From Ustilago trichophora (Eukaryota; Basidiomycota; Ustilaginomycetes; Ustilaginales; Ustilaginaceae): 64,000 nt of DNA. The translations under genes were made by a program, and so were the position numbers. The first letter of the stretch is position 1. Each line of letters begins with the position of its first letter. Location: assembly GCA_900323505.1 (NCBI GenBank), contig OOIN01000017.1, positions 682,001 to 746,000 on the forward strand, written 5' to 3'. The notes below the pieces were generated by a model. It ran no database searches, was not told the origin of the DNA, and saw nothing but the letters and a program-made list of their open reading frames with translations. Shown piece by piece: positions 46,581 to 58,477 of the stretch.

Positions 46581-49536
46581 ATGTCGGGAGAGCGCGGATC
46601 GCCTCAAAGGTCTACCTCCGGATCCATGTCTGGGATGGGCGGAGGACGATCAGCTGGAGGCGCTATGAGTCCCACCGCCGTCCAGCGTCATCCTTTCACA
46701 CGAACTCCTTCGACCGAGCCACCACGCTTCCATCTGTCTCGAGATTCCAATCTCTCTGCTTCCGGATCGCATCCACCCTCGAGCGCCGATGGCACCCTAG
46801 CTGTCGATCTCAGCTCTAGTGCATCCAGCGATCACGATCATCCTTCGCTCGACGCCTCCGTCAACAGTTTGCAGTCTTCAGCCGAATCCTTCATTGCAAC
46901 ACCAAACATCAATGCCGCCGGATCATCGTCGGCCTCCAAGTACTGGCCAGAGCCCTCGAGCTCTCATTCGCATTCTGCGTCGTATGGCGCCAACAACATC
47001 GAGCAGCACGACAGCTACCTTGGCGACGATCGCTCAGGCCCCCATACTCGAACCGCACGTCTACACAATAAACAGACTGGTTATGCATCTTCCACCGACG
47101 GCGATCTCACTCCTATTGCCTCTTCCTCCCGTGCTGGGGCAGCAGCATCCGGCACCCGATTACCCACGCCGCTCGTCGGTGTCAACCTCACCGACCAGCA
47201 GATTGCCGACATGACCGAATCTGACGTCTCGGAATACGACGACAGCGCAAAGTTGCGGCGTACAAGGCGAGGCAGCGTTGCCAACCCAGGCGCATCCATG
47301 TTCAGCTCCATCACAAAGAGTCTTCGTGGCGAGCCTTTCTGGAACAAGTCGAGCGGATCCTACACCCCCTTGACAGCAACTCGCTCCCGCAGCACCAAAA
47401 AGGCCAAGTGGAACCGCAGCTCCAAAACCGACAAGATGCTTTTCTCCTCCTCTTCCTCGTCAGCCTCGTCCAAGGATCGAAACCGCGGCCGCAGAACCTC
47501 GTCGATATGGACGCATCCTTTGCATATGATCGCCTCTTTCTCTAGCAAACTCTTCCGAACCGCTTTCGGTCCGATTCATCCCATCTCCATCATCCTGGCT
47601 CTCGTGCTTATCGCAAGCTTTGTAGCATCCGTCACCAAGCTCATCATCTACATTCTCAACCCGGACAAAGAGCCAAAGCCTTGGCGCACTTATTGTCAGA
47701 AACAACCTTCTTTCCCGCACGCCTATGCCGACGCACTTGCCCCCGTCGATGTCTTTGTCGGCGTCTTCAGCATCGACAGCGCTTACGAGCGACGCCACCT
47801 CATCCGAAGCACCTACGCCACGCATGAGCTTCCTCTCGACCCCCACACAGGCAAGCCCACCAGCAACGTCCAGGTCAAATTTATCATTGGCAAGCCGCGA
47901 CAGGCCCATGCCAGAAGAGTCGCTCTCGAGATGGAAACGTTCAACGATCTCGTGGTACTCGATATGGAGGAGAACATGAACAGAGGCAAGACGCACGCCT
48001 TCTTCCGCTGGGCTGCTGAGAACGCTACCGTTCCTTTCTTGCGTGCTGTGGACGGTGGACAACAGCCGCAGCAGCCTTTTGGATCATCCAATCTGGGAGG
48101 TGCGCTGCTAGACGAGCAAGGGCTGCATGGCAATGGACATGGACAGACACGGGAAGTGCTTGGAGGCTCTGCGGATCAGGCCCAACGCTACCAGGTGCTT
48201 TGGAAGAAAGCTGACTACGTGGTCAAAGCCGACGATGACGCCTACATCTTTCTGGAAGAGCTCGAACGCCATCTTCGCGTTGCACCACGTCAGATGACCT
48301 ATTGGGGCTATCTGATCCGTAACTGGTTCATGGGCGGCGAATGCTATGCCCTGTCCAATGACCTGGTCCAGTATGTGGCGCATTCCGAAAACGTCCTACA
48401 TTATACCAAAGGAAAGGAAGACAAAAAGGTGGCACAGTGGATCAATCTGCATCCGAATCGATCCGATGTTCACTGGGTGTCGGAAAAGTGCTGGATCTAT
48501 GACCATCCCAAAGCGGGCACTGCGTATTCTCACGGCTTCCTGTTCCCCGACTATGTCGAAAAGATCAAGTTGGAAGGTCGACGCGGCTTGACGGATCAGG
48601 AGATTGCACGACGCGGTGGTGAGCATCGCGCCAAGTCGTATTCTACCGTCTCGCGATGGCACTCTCCCTACGTTGAGCCACGCAGCGATCTCACCATCGA
48701 GGAAGAGGTCGAGGCTCTGGTGGAAGGTGGAGGCCGCTGGGCAGGTACCTGGGTAAGAGGCGAAGAGGGCAACGACACGCAGATCTGGGTGCCGTGGCAG
48801 CAGATTGTGTTCGAGGCGGACGACGACCGACTCAAACCAGCCGTGCTGGATGGTCTTGGAACCCACCCCACGCTCGCCGAGGAAGTTGGCATCGATCCTG
48901 CCTCTGGCTTGACAGTGCGACACATCAACTCGCTCAACCCTAAACCTCTCGATCCCCTGGCTAGTATCGACGGCGAGTTGCAGCAGCAGTCGCCCCAAAG
49001 ACGAAAACGCGATATACCCTTCCTCGCACATCTGCCCTCGGTGCCTGGTTTCGACTTTGGCGCCGGTGGCGTCTCGCGCAATGCAGCCGAGGAACGCAAG
49101 CGCTCATTCGCCAGCTCTGCCATGCAGCCGCGCATGATACCCCTGCCTACCCACAAGGATGGCAATGGCGAGGCGGAAGAGTTGCGAAATCGACGCTACC
49201 TCGGACGACGACATGGTGGAACTGTGGTGGTGCATTATCTCAAGAAGAGTGAATGGTTTTACGAGACAGCGTTGGCCTTCTCGGGACGCAGACGCTTCTG
49301 GTCGGATGGCGCGGGAGGCACAGGAAGCGAGTGGAGGATGTACGGTAGTCCACTGGTGCGTCATGAGGATGGCTACATCAGCGGAGGCAGAAGTCAGCCA
49401 AGACCTGATATGGAGATGGCATACTTGCAGCAGGCAAGGCTTCAAGCTCAGGCTAATGCGGCTCAAGCACAGGCATTGGCTGCAAGAATGGGCAGCTTTA
49501 CCAAGTCCAAGCCTGCCAGTCCTCAACCACCGCCGC

Positions 49537-49588
<52 letters not shown>

Positions 49589-49604
49589 ACCACCACAACA
49601 GTAG
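46581..49604 (+). CDS. Glycosyltransferase family 31-like type II membrane protein
   Basis: 1007 aa, single exon, start context ACCATGTC. A 330-residue Ser-rich cytosolic N-terminal region is followed by one transmembrane segment at about 332-358 (IILALVLIASFVASVTKLIIYIL), then the luminal catalytic part. Family signs are VDVFVGVFSIDSAYERRHLIRSTY (the GT31 start), VKFIIG, the block from FNDLVVLDMEENMNRGKTHAFFRWA, and the metal-binding KADDDAYI with Asp 551-553. These are typical of beta-1,3-galactosyl/GlcNAc transferases of the Golgi. The acceptor is unknown. The C terminus ends with a Pro-rich stretch and a polyglutamine run from 49541. A long insert (about 625-870) after the catalytic core lacks known motifs. 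Confidence 0.85.
49541..49583 (+). repeat. (CAG)n encoding polyglutamine at the GT31 C terminus
   Basis: Fourteen CAG units, almost pure, in the last codons of the glycosyltransferase. Confidence 0.9.
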
Positions 49605-50376
49605 TGACTTGCGTGCTGATGAAGCTCATGAGAACGCCATCCAAATCTTACTTACTATCTGTGACGACTTTTTCAACTACCTATAACATCAACCCTTCGA
49701 CTTCACACAATCTTGTTTTTGCATTTCATCGTGAAACCTTGTAGCATGAACCATATCGCTTGCGCTTCTGAACCGCATGCTCTGACGCTTTTGAGACGCT
49801 CGAGTCTTCGCTGTGTGTCACTTGGCTCAAGTGGAGAAAAAGAACAGCTGCGTCGCGTGACTTTACGCGACTCGCGAAGTGGGAAATCTCAAGAAGAGAG
49901 AGAAAAAGGAGGGAAAAAGTGTCACTTTGCTTTTTGAAGCCATCACTGTACGCGAGATCAAAGTGCGTCGCTGCTGCGGGCTGTGGCGTGGAGCTGCATG
50001 GTAAGGCAAGTTGGAATTGGGATCAGCCGACAGAAGATGCTGAGCCATGGTCAAATTGAACTGAGCCGAGCTGAGCTTTGACCTTTTCCTCCTCTCTCTC
50101 TCTCTCGCGGTGGCACTGTCTCCACTCTCATTCTCATCACCACCCCACCTCTTTCTCCTCATCAGCCTCCCATCATCACCGCTCTTCCAGCTCGATAGCT
50201 TTGCTGCAATTCTTGCGGCGCGACGCGACCATTGGCAGCTGCGACCACCGCCGAGCGCGTGCATACACCAAACTCTTCTCGATACCGTCATTGTGGAGGC
50301 AAAGTCGCTCCCTGAGCAGCGAGTAGAGAGGCGTCGACTACATACCAACATCTGCTGCTAGGCAACAGCGATCACC
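49605..50376. other. Intergenic region between GT31 and RAD54
   Basis: 3' region of GT31 and promoter of RAD54. A pyrimidine-rich stretch with a TC run near 50089-50106 precedes RAD54, and the plus strand is ATG-free from 50049 to the start. No gene. Confidence 0.6.
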
Positions 50377-52980
50377 ATGCGCAGAAGTGTCATCCTCGCA
50401 GCGTTGGGTGGCTCACCCTCGCCCGGGCCAGGCGACGGCAGTAAGGACGCTACTACACCCCTCAAAGGCAAAGCTTCGCCCTATTCGCGCCCTTCACCCT
50501 TGGCAGATTTCTCTCGCAATGCAAATGCTGCCGGCTTTGGCCCACTTCTTGGGAGGAAGCCCTTTAAACCACCATCATTTGCCAATCAACGCGACAAAGA
50601 CAATCCAGACGGCGGAAGGAAGCGAAAGAAGGTCGACTACCGCGGCATGGACTCGGGTGGCGCTGCTGATGATGGCGATGCGGGTGCAGCATCAGATTCT
50701 GACGATGAAAACGCCACCAAGGGCGCGAAATCCGGCACCAAGAAGAAAGGCAAAGCAGCCATGAAGACCCTCGAAGGTGTATACAAGGGCATCGACGCCA
50801 CCGGTGTGTCGCTCAACGTCGATCGCCGCAAGTGGGATGTGTTTGAAGTCAAGCCAAACGCCATCAAGAAGGGCTTCTCCGTGCCCGTCATGACCAACAA
50901 GCAGGGCCAAGTGGTCGAAACAAGACTCTCCTACGCAGCACTAGGTACACGTAGAAAGATCGACGTCCCGCCTCGCCCCTTGCACGATCCCATGGGCGAG
51001 CACGCTATCGTTCTCTTCGATCCCACTGTCGACGACCGCGAAGCAGAACAGAAAAAGGCGGAAATCCAGCAAGAGCAGGCGGCGGAAGAAGCGCGCATCG
51101 AGGCAGGCGCCGCAGTCCAGACACCGCACAAGAGTCTTGCCGATATTCTCGGTCTCAACAAGGCCAAGTCCAAGGAGATCGAAAAGGTACCCGTCGTCAT
51201 CGACCCAACACTCAGCAAAGTGCTGCGACCACATCAAGTGGAAGGTGTCAAGTTCTTGTACCGATGTACCACCGGTCTCGTTGTCGAGAATGCATACGGC
51301 TGCATCATGGCCGATGAGATGGGTCTTGGTAAGACGTTGCAGTGCATCACGCTCATGTGGACCTTGCTCAAACAATCGCCTGTCGCCCGCAAGTCGACCA
51401 TCGACAAGTGTATCATCGTTTGTCCATCTTCGCTCGTTAGGAACTGGGCCAACGAGTTGGTCAAGTGGCTTGGCGCTGCTGCACCTGGTAACCTTGCGCT
51501 GGATGGCAAACTGAGCAAGGATGAGATGATCGAGGCTACACGTCGTTGGTGCAACGCTTCTGGACGTGCTATCACCCAGCCTGTCATGATCGTCTCCTAC
51601 GAGACGCTTCGCAATCTCCAGGAAGAGCTCGGCAACACCGTGGTCGGTCTGCTCCTCTGTGACGAGGGTCATCGACTCAAGAATGCAGACTCGCTCACCT
51701 TCCAGGCCCTCACCCAGATCAAGGTCCGCCGCCGTGTCATCTTGTCCGGCACACCCATTCAGAACGACCTGTCGGAGTACTTTGCGCTGCTCAACTTTGC
51801 CAACCCAGAGCTGCTCGGTAGCCGCATCGAGTTCCGCAAGAACTTTGAGATCGCCATTCTCAAAGGTCGCGATGCTGAAGCTACAGAGAAACAGCAGCAG
51901 GAAGCCAACGAGAAGCTCAGTCAGCTTTCGGCACTGGTCAGCCGCTTCATCATTCGGCGTACCAACGATCTTCTCTCCAAGTACTTGCCTGTCAAGTACG
52001 AGCATGTGGTCTTTTGCAAGATGTCGCCATTCCAGCTCGATCTATACCGCCTCTTCATCCGATCGCCCGAGATCAAGAAGCTTCTTCGTGGTACGGGAAG
52101 TCAGCCGCTCAAAGCTATCGGTATTCTCAAGAAGCTGTGCAACCATCCGGACTTGTTGGATCTGCCCAGTGATTTGGACGGAAGCGAGCAGTATTTCCCA
52201 GAAGGATATACGCCTCGCGACAGGCGTCATGTCAACCCGGAGCTCTCGGGTAAGATGATGGTGTTGCAGCGATTCCTCGAGACGATTCGCGCCACCACCA
52301 ACGACAAGATTGTGCTCATCTCCAACTACACCCAGACACTCGACGTGTTTGAGCGCATGTGTCGAGCCAATCGGTGGGGCATGTTCCGCTTGGACGGTAC
52401 CATGACGATCAACAAGCGACAAAAGCTGGTGGACCGCTTCAACGACCCTGAGGGCAAGGAGTTTATCTTTTTGCTTTCGTCGAAAGCAGGAGGTTGTGGT
52501 CTCAACTTGATCGGCGCCAACCGTCTGGTACTGTTCGACCCCGACTGGAATCCAGCTTCGGATCAGCAGGCTCTGGCTCGAGTGTGGCGAGACGGACAGA
52601 AGAAATCATGCTTTGTCTATCGCTTCATCGCCACGGGATCGATTGAGGAGAAGATCCTACAGCGACAATCGCACAAACAATCTCTGTCGTCATGTGTTGT
52701 GGACGAAGCACAGGACGCAGCTCGCCACTTCTCAGGCGAAGATCTACGGGCGTTATTCACCTTTAAAGAAGAGACGGCTTGCGATACCCACGATACGTAC
52801 AAGTGCAAGCGCTGCAAGAGCGGCAAGCAGTTTGTTAAGGCTCGTGCGCTGCTGTATGGTGATACGAGCACGTGGAATCACTATGGCAAGGACGAGATGC
52901 ATAACTTGCACGATGACCTGCTGCGCGCAGAGCAAGTGCACGACGATGTTAGTTTCGTCTTTCAATACTGCAGTCATTAG
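50377..52980 (+). CDS. RAD54: DNA repair and recombination ATPase Rad54
   Basis: 867 aa, single exon, ATG at 50377 (context ACCATGCG). A disordered N terminus is followed by the Rad54-type region LRPHQVEGVKFLYRCTTG, and Walker A in ADEMGLGKT with Asp313 to Thr320. DEGH is at 429-432, then SGTPIQNDLSEYF. The helicase C half has ILISNYTQTLDVFE-like sequence (here VLISNYTQTLDVFERMC), SSKAGGCGLNLIGANRL and ARVWRDGQKK. It ends with the CD..CKRC zinc-like segment near 805-815 and RALLYGDTSTWNHY, a Rad54 hallmark rather than of other SWI2/SNF2 proteins. It works with Rad51 in strand exchange and chromatin remodelling during homologous recombination. Confidence 0.96.
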   Translation: MRRSVILAALGGSPSPGPGDGSKDATTPLKGKASPYSRPSPLADFSRNANAAGFGPLLGRKPFKPPSFANQRDKDNPDGGRKRKKVDYRGMDSGGAADDGDAGAASDSDDENATKGAKSGTKKKGKAAMKTLEGVYKGIDATGVSLNVDRRKWDVFEVKPNAIKKGFSVPVMTNKQGQVVETRLSYAALGTRRKIDVPPRPLHDPMGEHAIVLFDPTVDDREAEQKKAEIQQEQAAEEARIEAGAAVQTPHKSLADILGLNKAKSKEIEKVPVVIDPTLSKVLRPHQVEGVKFLYRCTTGLVVENAYGCIMADEMGLGKTLQCITLMWTLLKQSPVARKSTIDKCIIVCPSSLVRNWANELVKWLGAAAPGNLALDGKLSKDEMIEATRRWCNASGRAITQPVMIVSYETLRNLQEELGNTVVGLLLCDEGHRLKNADSLTFQALTQIKVRRRVILSGTPIQNDLSEYFALLNFANPELLGSRIEFRKNFEIAILKGRDAEATEKQQQEANEKLSQLSALVSRFIIRRTNDLLSKYLPVKYEHVVFCKMSPFQLDLYRLFIRSPEIKKLLRGTGSQPLKAIGILKKLCNHPDLLDLPSDLDGSEQYFPEGYTPRDRRHVNPELSGKMMVLQRFLETIRATTNDKIVLISNYTQTLDVFERMCRANRWGMFRLDGTMTINKRQKLVDRFNDPEGKEFIFLLSSKAGGCGLNLIGANRLVLFDPDWNPASDQQALARVWRDGQKKSCFVYRFIATGSIEEKILQRQSHKQSLSSCVVDEAQDAARHFSGEDLRALFTFKEETACDTHDTYKCKRCKSGKQFVKARALLYGDTSTWNHYGKDEMHNLHDDLLRAEQVHDDVSFVFQYCSH

Positions 52981-53380
52981 TGGTCGTGTACGAGTCCAGA
53001 GTAAAGTTATTATAGAGGTCGGGTCTGTTCGCTGTTGTCTGTTCCTTTTGCCGCTTTTGTTTGGTGTTCTGTCGTATTTGTTTCTATACCCTTGTCGCTG
53101 GCAATGCAATCTCTGTTGTTCATTCGATCCGTGTCGCCTCGTGTAGATGCGTGTGTTGTGTCAAGGTTGCCTTCGTACAACCTTTGCCTGGGAAAATGCG
53201 ACCTTGACCATTCTGCAGACCCAAGAAACGTTTTTTTTTTTTTTTGAATTCTCCGGGATATGGTTGGCTATGATTGGCTATGAATCCGAGAATTTGTGTA
53301 TTGCAGGGATGGTTCTCTCTAATGTACAGATGCATGGAAGGGATGGGATGGGATGGGGAAAGATGGAGGAATGCCAGTGT
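52981..53380. other. Convergent 3' region (RAD54 / mL60)
   Basis: Contains a T-run at 53230-53245 and a GGGAT tandem near 53340-53358. Nothing gene-like. Confidence 0.6.
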
Positions 53381-53701
53381 CTAGTAACCGACAGGATTTT
53401 CTCTGATGGTCTTTCTTGTCCATTTGGGGACTTTATGAAGCGACTTTCTGAAACCTCGATGGTTTTTGCTAAAAGTGGTATATTTGTCCTTTGCCTCCAT
53501 CTGAGCTTCTGTTGGCAAAGTCAAAGCACGTTGCAAAGCTCCACATTGCACGTTGGATTGTTGCAAGGTGGAAATGACGTCGTCTACAGCACGAAGACGC
53601 ATACGAACTCGATTTTTACGGGGTGTGGAAAGTCGCCATGGATTCTTCCAGAGTAGACCGCCTAGGGAGGGTAGACTGGGCTTAAAGGCTCCGCCAAACA
53701 T
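53381..53701 (-). CDS. MRPL31: Mitochondrial large-subunit ribosomal protein mL60 (MRPL31)
   Basis: 106 aa, single exon. The N terminus MFGGAFKPSLPSLGGLLWKNPWRLS and the C terminus GFRKSLHKVPKWTRKTIRENP correspond to the two conserved ends of yeast Mrpl31. A short lysine- and glutamine-containing middle holds KYTTFSKN, the family counterpart of the segment before GYRKGIHKVPKW. It is a structural protein of the mitochondrial 54S subunit. The ATG sits directly next to a (CA)n run in its leader. Convergent with RAD54 and divergent from the calcium pump gene. Confidence 0.9.
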   Translation of the reverse strand: MFGGAFKPSLPSLGGLLWKNPWRLSTPRKNRVRMRLRAVDDVISTLQQSNVQCGALQRALTLPTEAQMEAKDKYTTFSKNHRGFRKSLHKVPKWTRKTIRENPVGY

Positions 53702-55011
53702 TTTGTGTGTGTGTGTGTGTAGGAGAGAGGTTGGGTGCAGCTGTATGTGAGGAGTGGGGTGCGGCAGAGCACTTGCACGATCGATGCAGTATTTGGTTGT
53801 GCGGTGTGATACGATGCTGGTTTGTGGTGTGCTTGATCGTGAAGGAGGTAAAGATGCGACGCCGGAAAGGAGGAGGTTAATGAAAAAGAAGATGATGATT
53901 GTGATGGGAAGAAGTCCTAAAAGAAGGCCAAAAGGGTGTCGGGAGAGTCCAAAATTTCCCGACGTCCTAGACGGAGCCGATTTTGGGCTTTTCTTCTTTA
54001 TGTTAGATTAGTGCAATGACCTTTAAATCGGGCTACCGATCCCAAAAGAGATTCAAAAAGCGCGTTTTCCGTGCGTGTCACTCCTCTGCAGTACTTACAG
54101 TACACACTTTCTGTACGATCCAAAGATTGCCTTGCACGTGTCGATCACGGAGAAGATCCACTTGTCTTAGCTCACTTGCTACGCCGCTCGTTGTCCATTT
54201 GGAAATTTTCCAGCTCACTTGGTGACAGTCATGTTCGGAACAGAGCTGCCATGGATATACACGGTCAAGTAAAGTTTGTTACAACTAAAGACGGAAGATT
54301 GCACAAAGAGGTGTCGACCCCACACTGAGAAGGAAGGTGCTGCGTACGATTCGGTGCCCCTGAACAAAAAACTACTAAAAAAGGGAAACACGAGATTCAA
54401 TCTAATTTCTTCTTCTTTTTCTTGTCGCAACAGCACAGCGGCACACAAGACACAGAGAGAAAAGAAAAAGGAGACAGAGAAATGGAATGATTTTTCGCGC
54501 ACTTTCTTCCAAAACCGCCGCGAAGGCCGAGTTGTCGACGTGTCATGCCAAGATTCTCTTGTTTACCATCGTAAGCCTCCCTTCCAGTCACTTTTGCAGC
54601 ACGTAGGTACACAGAGTGACAGCTCAACATGATGTGATGCCGTGGGTACATTCATAGGGCTTCATATGTATGCAGTGGCTTGAGATCAACCAAGTTGGGG
54701 AACAGTGATGGAAGGGATAACGAGGGGGCAATGCACGACAGCAATCGGAAAGGGCCTCCAAGCCAAAGAGAGTGACACGTAGGCTTTTGGTTGAATCACC
54801 AGACAGCCAAGTCGCCAGCTGCAGTTGGAATTTCCCTTTTCATTTCAGAAATGAAAAAAGTGACCGTGCGCTCCTCCTGATGTAAAGGTAACGTTGACGC
54901 AAACCCTTCGTCCTACCTCTTTCCTCTCTTTCTCACCATCACATCCCATCTACCCCCTCCCCCCCTTTCCTCGGTCGTACATTGCATCGTACATTGCAAA
55001 CGTCCGCCATC
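53702..55011. other. Divergent intergenic region (mL60 / calcium pump)
   Basis: Starts with a TG run (53704-53720). It holds a TACTTACAGTACA motif at 54088-54105 and ends in a C/T-rich leader with a direct repeat of CGTACATTGCA at about 54976-54998, just before the calcium pump ATG. No gene is supported. Confidence 0.55.
53704..53720. repeat. (TG)n microsatellite abutting the mL60 start
   Basis: In mL60 sense it reads (CA)n immediately followed by AAAATG, so the tract is in the 5' UTR. Confidence 0.85.
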
Positions 55012-58000
55012 ATGGACGCCGCATGGACAAAGAGCGTCCACGAGGCGCTCACCCAGCTTCGTGTCGACCCTTCCAAAGGTCTCTCCGATACCGAGGTCGA
55101 AAAGCGCCGTGAACAGTATGGAACCAACACCTTGCCCGAACAGCCACCAACTCCACTCTGGGAGTTGATCCTCGAACAGTTCAAGGATCAGCTCGTGCTT
55201 ATTCTTCTCGCTTCTGCCGTCATCTCGTTCGTCCTTGCGCTGTTGGAGGAGGATACCACCCTGGGTGCTGCTCTCATCGAGCCTGGTGTTATTTTCTTGA
55301 TTCTCATCGCAAATGCCACTGTAGGTGTCGTCCAGGAGAGGAACGCCGACAAGGCCATCGATGCTCTCAAGGAGTACAGCCCAGACACTGCCAATGTGAT
55401 TCGAGAGGGTGCTACCGAAAAGATCCGCTCTGAAGACCTCGTCCCCGGTGACGTCCTCATCCTCACTGTTGGCGACAAGATTCCCGCCGACTGCCGTCTT
55501 ATTGCCATCAACTCGTCCTCCTTCCGTGTAGACCAAGCCATCCTTACCGGCGAGTCCATCTCTGTCAACAAGACCCTGGAACCCGTCGCCGACACCAACG
55601 CCGTCAAGCAGGACCAGACCAACATCCTCTTCTCAGGCACCACCGTCGCCAACGGTACCGCCATCGCCATTGTTGCTCAGACCGGTACTCGTACTGCTAT
55701 CGGTGACATTCACGCCGAAATCTCAAAGGATGATGACGACAAGACTCCACTCAAGCAGAAGCTCGACGACTTTGGTGAGCTCCTTGCCAAGGTCATCAGC
55801 ATCATCTGCATCTTGGTATGGATCGTCAACTTCCGTCATTTCAACGACCCTTCCCACCACGGCTGGGTTCGAGGTGCAATGTACTACTTCAAAATCGCTG
55901 TTGCTCTGGCTGTCGCTGCTATCCCCGAGGGACTGGCGGCTGTCATTACTGCTTGTCTCGCTCTCGGCACCAAAAAGATGGCCAAGAAGAACGCCATTGT
56001 TCGTCACCTCCCTTCTGTAGAGACGCTTGGTTCCACCAACGTCATTTGCTCCGACAAGACCGGTACGCTTACTACCAACCAGATGAGCGTCACCCACTTC
56101 TCCGTTTTCGACAACAGGGCTTCCATCGCCGACTACTCTGTCTCGGGTAGCACTTTTGCCCCCATCGGCGAAATCACCGACTCCAGCGGCAAGAAGGTCA
56201 CCAACCTCAACCAGCCCCGTACTGCCTTCCACGCCCTTGCCGAAGTTTCCTCCATCTGCAACGACTCGCACGTCCACCTCGACGACCACAACAACTACAC
56301 CATTGTCGGCCAGCCCACCGAGGCCGCGCTCAAGGTGCTTGTCGAGAAGCTCGGTCACCACGACGCTGCCGTCAACGAGACTGTGGCTAAGCTTGATCTA
56401 GCCGACCGGGCTAGTGCGGTTTCCAACGAATACGGAAAGGCCCACCCTCGCCTGTTGACTTTTGAGTTCAGCCGCGATCGCAAGAGCATGTCGACTCTGA
56501 TCCAGCGCTCATCTGCTACCGGATGTTTGCTCGTCAAAGGTGCTCCCGAGAGCGTTGTCGAGCGATGTGACACTGTCCTTCTGGGCAAATCGGCTGCCCC
56601 TCTCGACTCGGCCCTTCGTGCTCAGATCGGTGACAAGGTTCTCGAATACGGTCGTCTCGGACTGCGTACCCTCGCCATTGCTGTCAAGGAGGATGTTCCT
56701 CTGGATGTGGAGTCGTATCGCAGCAGCAGCCCTAGCGAGTACGCCCAGTTTGAACAGCGCATGACCCTCGTTGGACTCGTCGGCATGCTCGATCCACCCC
56801 GCCCCGAAGTGCGTCATGCCATCGCTCGCTGCAGACAAGCAGGAATTCGCGTCATCGTCATCACTGGAGACAACAAGAACACTGCCGAGACCATCTGTCG
56901 CCAGATCGGCGTTTTCGGTGAAAACGAGAACCTCGAAGGCAAGTCTTACACCGGACGAGAGTTTGACGCTCTCACTTCGCAGCAGGAGAAGCTCGAAGCC
57001 GTCTCGACCGCATCGCTTTTCTCGCGCGTTGAACCTTCGCACAAGTCTCAGCTGGTCGATTTGCTTCAAACTCAAGGGTTGGTTGTGGCCATGACTGGAG
57101 ATGGTGTCAACGACGCACCTGCGCTCAAGAAGGCTGATATCGGTATTGCCATGGGATCCGGTACAGACGTTGCCAAGCTGGCAGCCGACATGGTCCTCGC
57201 AGATGACAACTTTGCCACCATTGAAGCCGCCGTTCAGGAAGGTCGTTCCATCTTTAACAACATGCAGAGCTTCATTCGTTACCTTATCTCTTCCAACATT
57301 GGCGAGGTTGTTTCGATCTTCCTCACTGTTCTTCTGGGTCTTCCTGAAGCTTTGATCCCTGTTCAATTGCTTTGGGTCAACTTGGTGACCGATGGATTGC
57401 CGGCAACGGCTCTTGGTTTCAACCCACCTAGTACCACCATTATGCGCGAGAAACCGCGCTCCCGCAATGACCCTTTGATCTCGGGATGGATCTTCACCCG
57501 CTACTTGTTGGTCGGAGCCTTTGTTGGAGCTGCTACGATCTTTGGCTATGCGTGGTGGTTCCTCTACTCTACCGCTGGGCCTCACATTTCTTATGCCCAA
57601 CTCTCGCACTTCCACCAATGCCCTTTACCGTCAGCCCAAGCTGCTGGAGGCCTATTCTACGGTGTAGACTGCAACATCTTTACCATCTACCGTCAACCCG
57701 CCACCATCGCGCTTTCAGTCCTGGTGGTTGTGGAAATGTTTAACGCCCTCAACGCCATTTCCGAAACCGACTCGCTCTTGACTTTTGGTCCTTGGAAGAA
57801 TCCCTTGCTGATCGCCGCTATCGCCCTAAGCTTGGCCCTACACTACGCAATTTGCACCATCCCCTTCCTTCAAGACTGGTTCCAAGTCACCAGACTCAAC
57901 TGGGAAGAAGTCAAAGCAGTCATCTACATCAGTGCCCCAGTTGTACTCATTGAAGAGGTTTGCAAGTTGATTACTCGTCTCTTTTTCCTCAACAACTCCT

Positions 58001-58038
58001 CGACTTTGGCGGTCAACAGGCAGAAGAAAGATCTCTAA
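55012..58038 (+). CDS. eca1: SERCA-type P-type calcium ATPase
   Basis: 1008 aa from ATG 55012 (context ATCATGGAC); the frame is open 10 codons upstream but has no ATG. The N terminus has [13 protein letters not shown] sequence (here [20 protein letters not shown]), the cation ATPase N domain. Actuator motif LTGES lies near 180. Segment [17 protein letters not shown] is TM4 with the calcium-binding Glu. The phosphorylated Asp348 is in [13 protein letters not shown], the nucleotide region has KGAPE, and the hinge is [24 protein letters not shown]5-TM10 follow ([33 protein letters not shown]). Length and order equal animal SERCA, the pump that loads the endoplasmic reticulum with calcium. The name eca1 follows the SERCA described in Ustilago maydis; the orthology is likely but not proven here. 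Confidence 0.94.
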   Translation: MDAAWTKSVHEALTQLRVDPSKGLSDTEVEKRREQYGTNTLPEQPPTPLWELILEQFKDQLVLILLASAVISFVLALLEEDTTLGAALIEPGVIFLILIANATVGVVQERNADKAIDALKEYSPDTANVIREGATEKIRSEDLVPGDVLILTVGDKIPADCRLIAINSSSFRVDQAILTGESISVNKTLEPVADTNAVKQDQTNILFSGTTVANGTAIAIVAQTGTRTAIGDIHAEISKDDDDKTPLKQKLDDFGELLAKVISIICILVWIVNFRHFNDPSHHGWVRGAMYYFKIAVALAVAAIPEGLAAVITACLALGTKKMAKKNAIVRHLPSVETLGSTNVICSDKTGTLTTNQMSVTHFSVFDNRASIADYSVSGSTFAPIGEITDSSGKKVTNLNQPRTAFHALAEVSSICNDSHVHLDDHNNYTIVGQPTEAALKVLVEKLGHHDAAVNETVAKLDLADRASAVSNEYGKAHPRLLTFEFSRDRKSMSTLIQRSSATGCLLVKGAPESVVERCDTVLLGKSAAPLDSALRAQIGDKVLEYGRLGLRTLAIAVKEDVPLDVESYRSSSPSEYAQFEQRMTLVGLVGMLDPPRPEVRHAIARCRQAGIRVIVITGDNKNTAETICRQIGVFGENENLEGKSYTGREFDALTSQQEKLEAVSTASLFSRVEPSHKSQLVDLLQTQGLVVAMTGDGVNDAPALKKADIGIAMGSGTDVAKLAADMVLADDNFATIEAAVQEGRSIFNNMQSFIRYLISSNIGEVVSIFLTVLLGLPEALIPVQLLWVNLVTDGLPATALGFNPPSTTIMREKPRSRNDPLISGWIFTRYLLVGAFVGAATIFGYAWWFLYSTAGPHISYAQLSHFHQCPLPSAQAAGGLFYGVDCNIFTIYRQPATIALSVLVVVEMFNALNAISETDSLLTFGPWKNPLLIAAIALSLALHYAICTIPFLQDWFQVTRLNWEEVKAVIYISAPVVLIEEVCKLITRLFFLNNSSTLAVNRQKKDL

Positions 58039-58246
58039 ACTTTTGTTGAAGATGATAATGTTGTTGATGATGATGATGCTAATCACTTTTTTGCACGCGC
58101 TTTAAAATTTAGATCATGTAAATGATGTTGTTGATGATGATGATATAAAATGTTTAACGATTCACTCATGTTTTGTCCTTGCAAGGGAGCAGAATGATCA
58201 GTGTGGAAAGGTAAGAAAGCGTGGGAAAAATATTGTTGTTCAAGCG
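58039..58246. other. Short 3' region of the calcium pump gene before the transposon
   Basis: A/T-rich 3' UTR-like DNA with GATGAT runs. The transposon has landed 210 bp past the stop codon. Confidence 0.6.
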
Positions 58247-58248
58247 TA

Positions 58249-58355
58249 CAGTGCGCGCCAAAAGTGATCAAATAAATTGCCCGTCACTATACATGCTCGC
58301 TTTCCTCAACATCTGTATAATCAACACATTATGCACCTTATATCAATTGAAAGCT
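58249..58355 (+). repeat. Left terminal inverted repeat of the Tc1 element
   Basis: 107 bp starting CAGTGCGCGCCAAAAGTGAT; matches the right end in reverse with two mismatches. Confidence 0.95.
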
Positions 58356-58477
58356 CTTCTTCATGGCTACGTGATGGTGTAGTCTGATTGTGGATACATG
58401 CAAAACTAAAATGTCAAAAAAAAGCGATTTGGTACAGAAACATTTGATCACTTTCTTTCATATACTTTTGCTGTGCA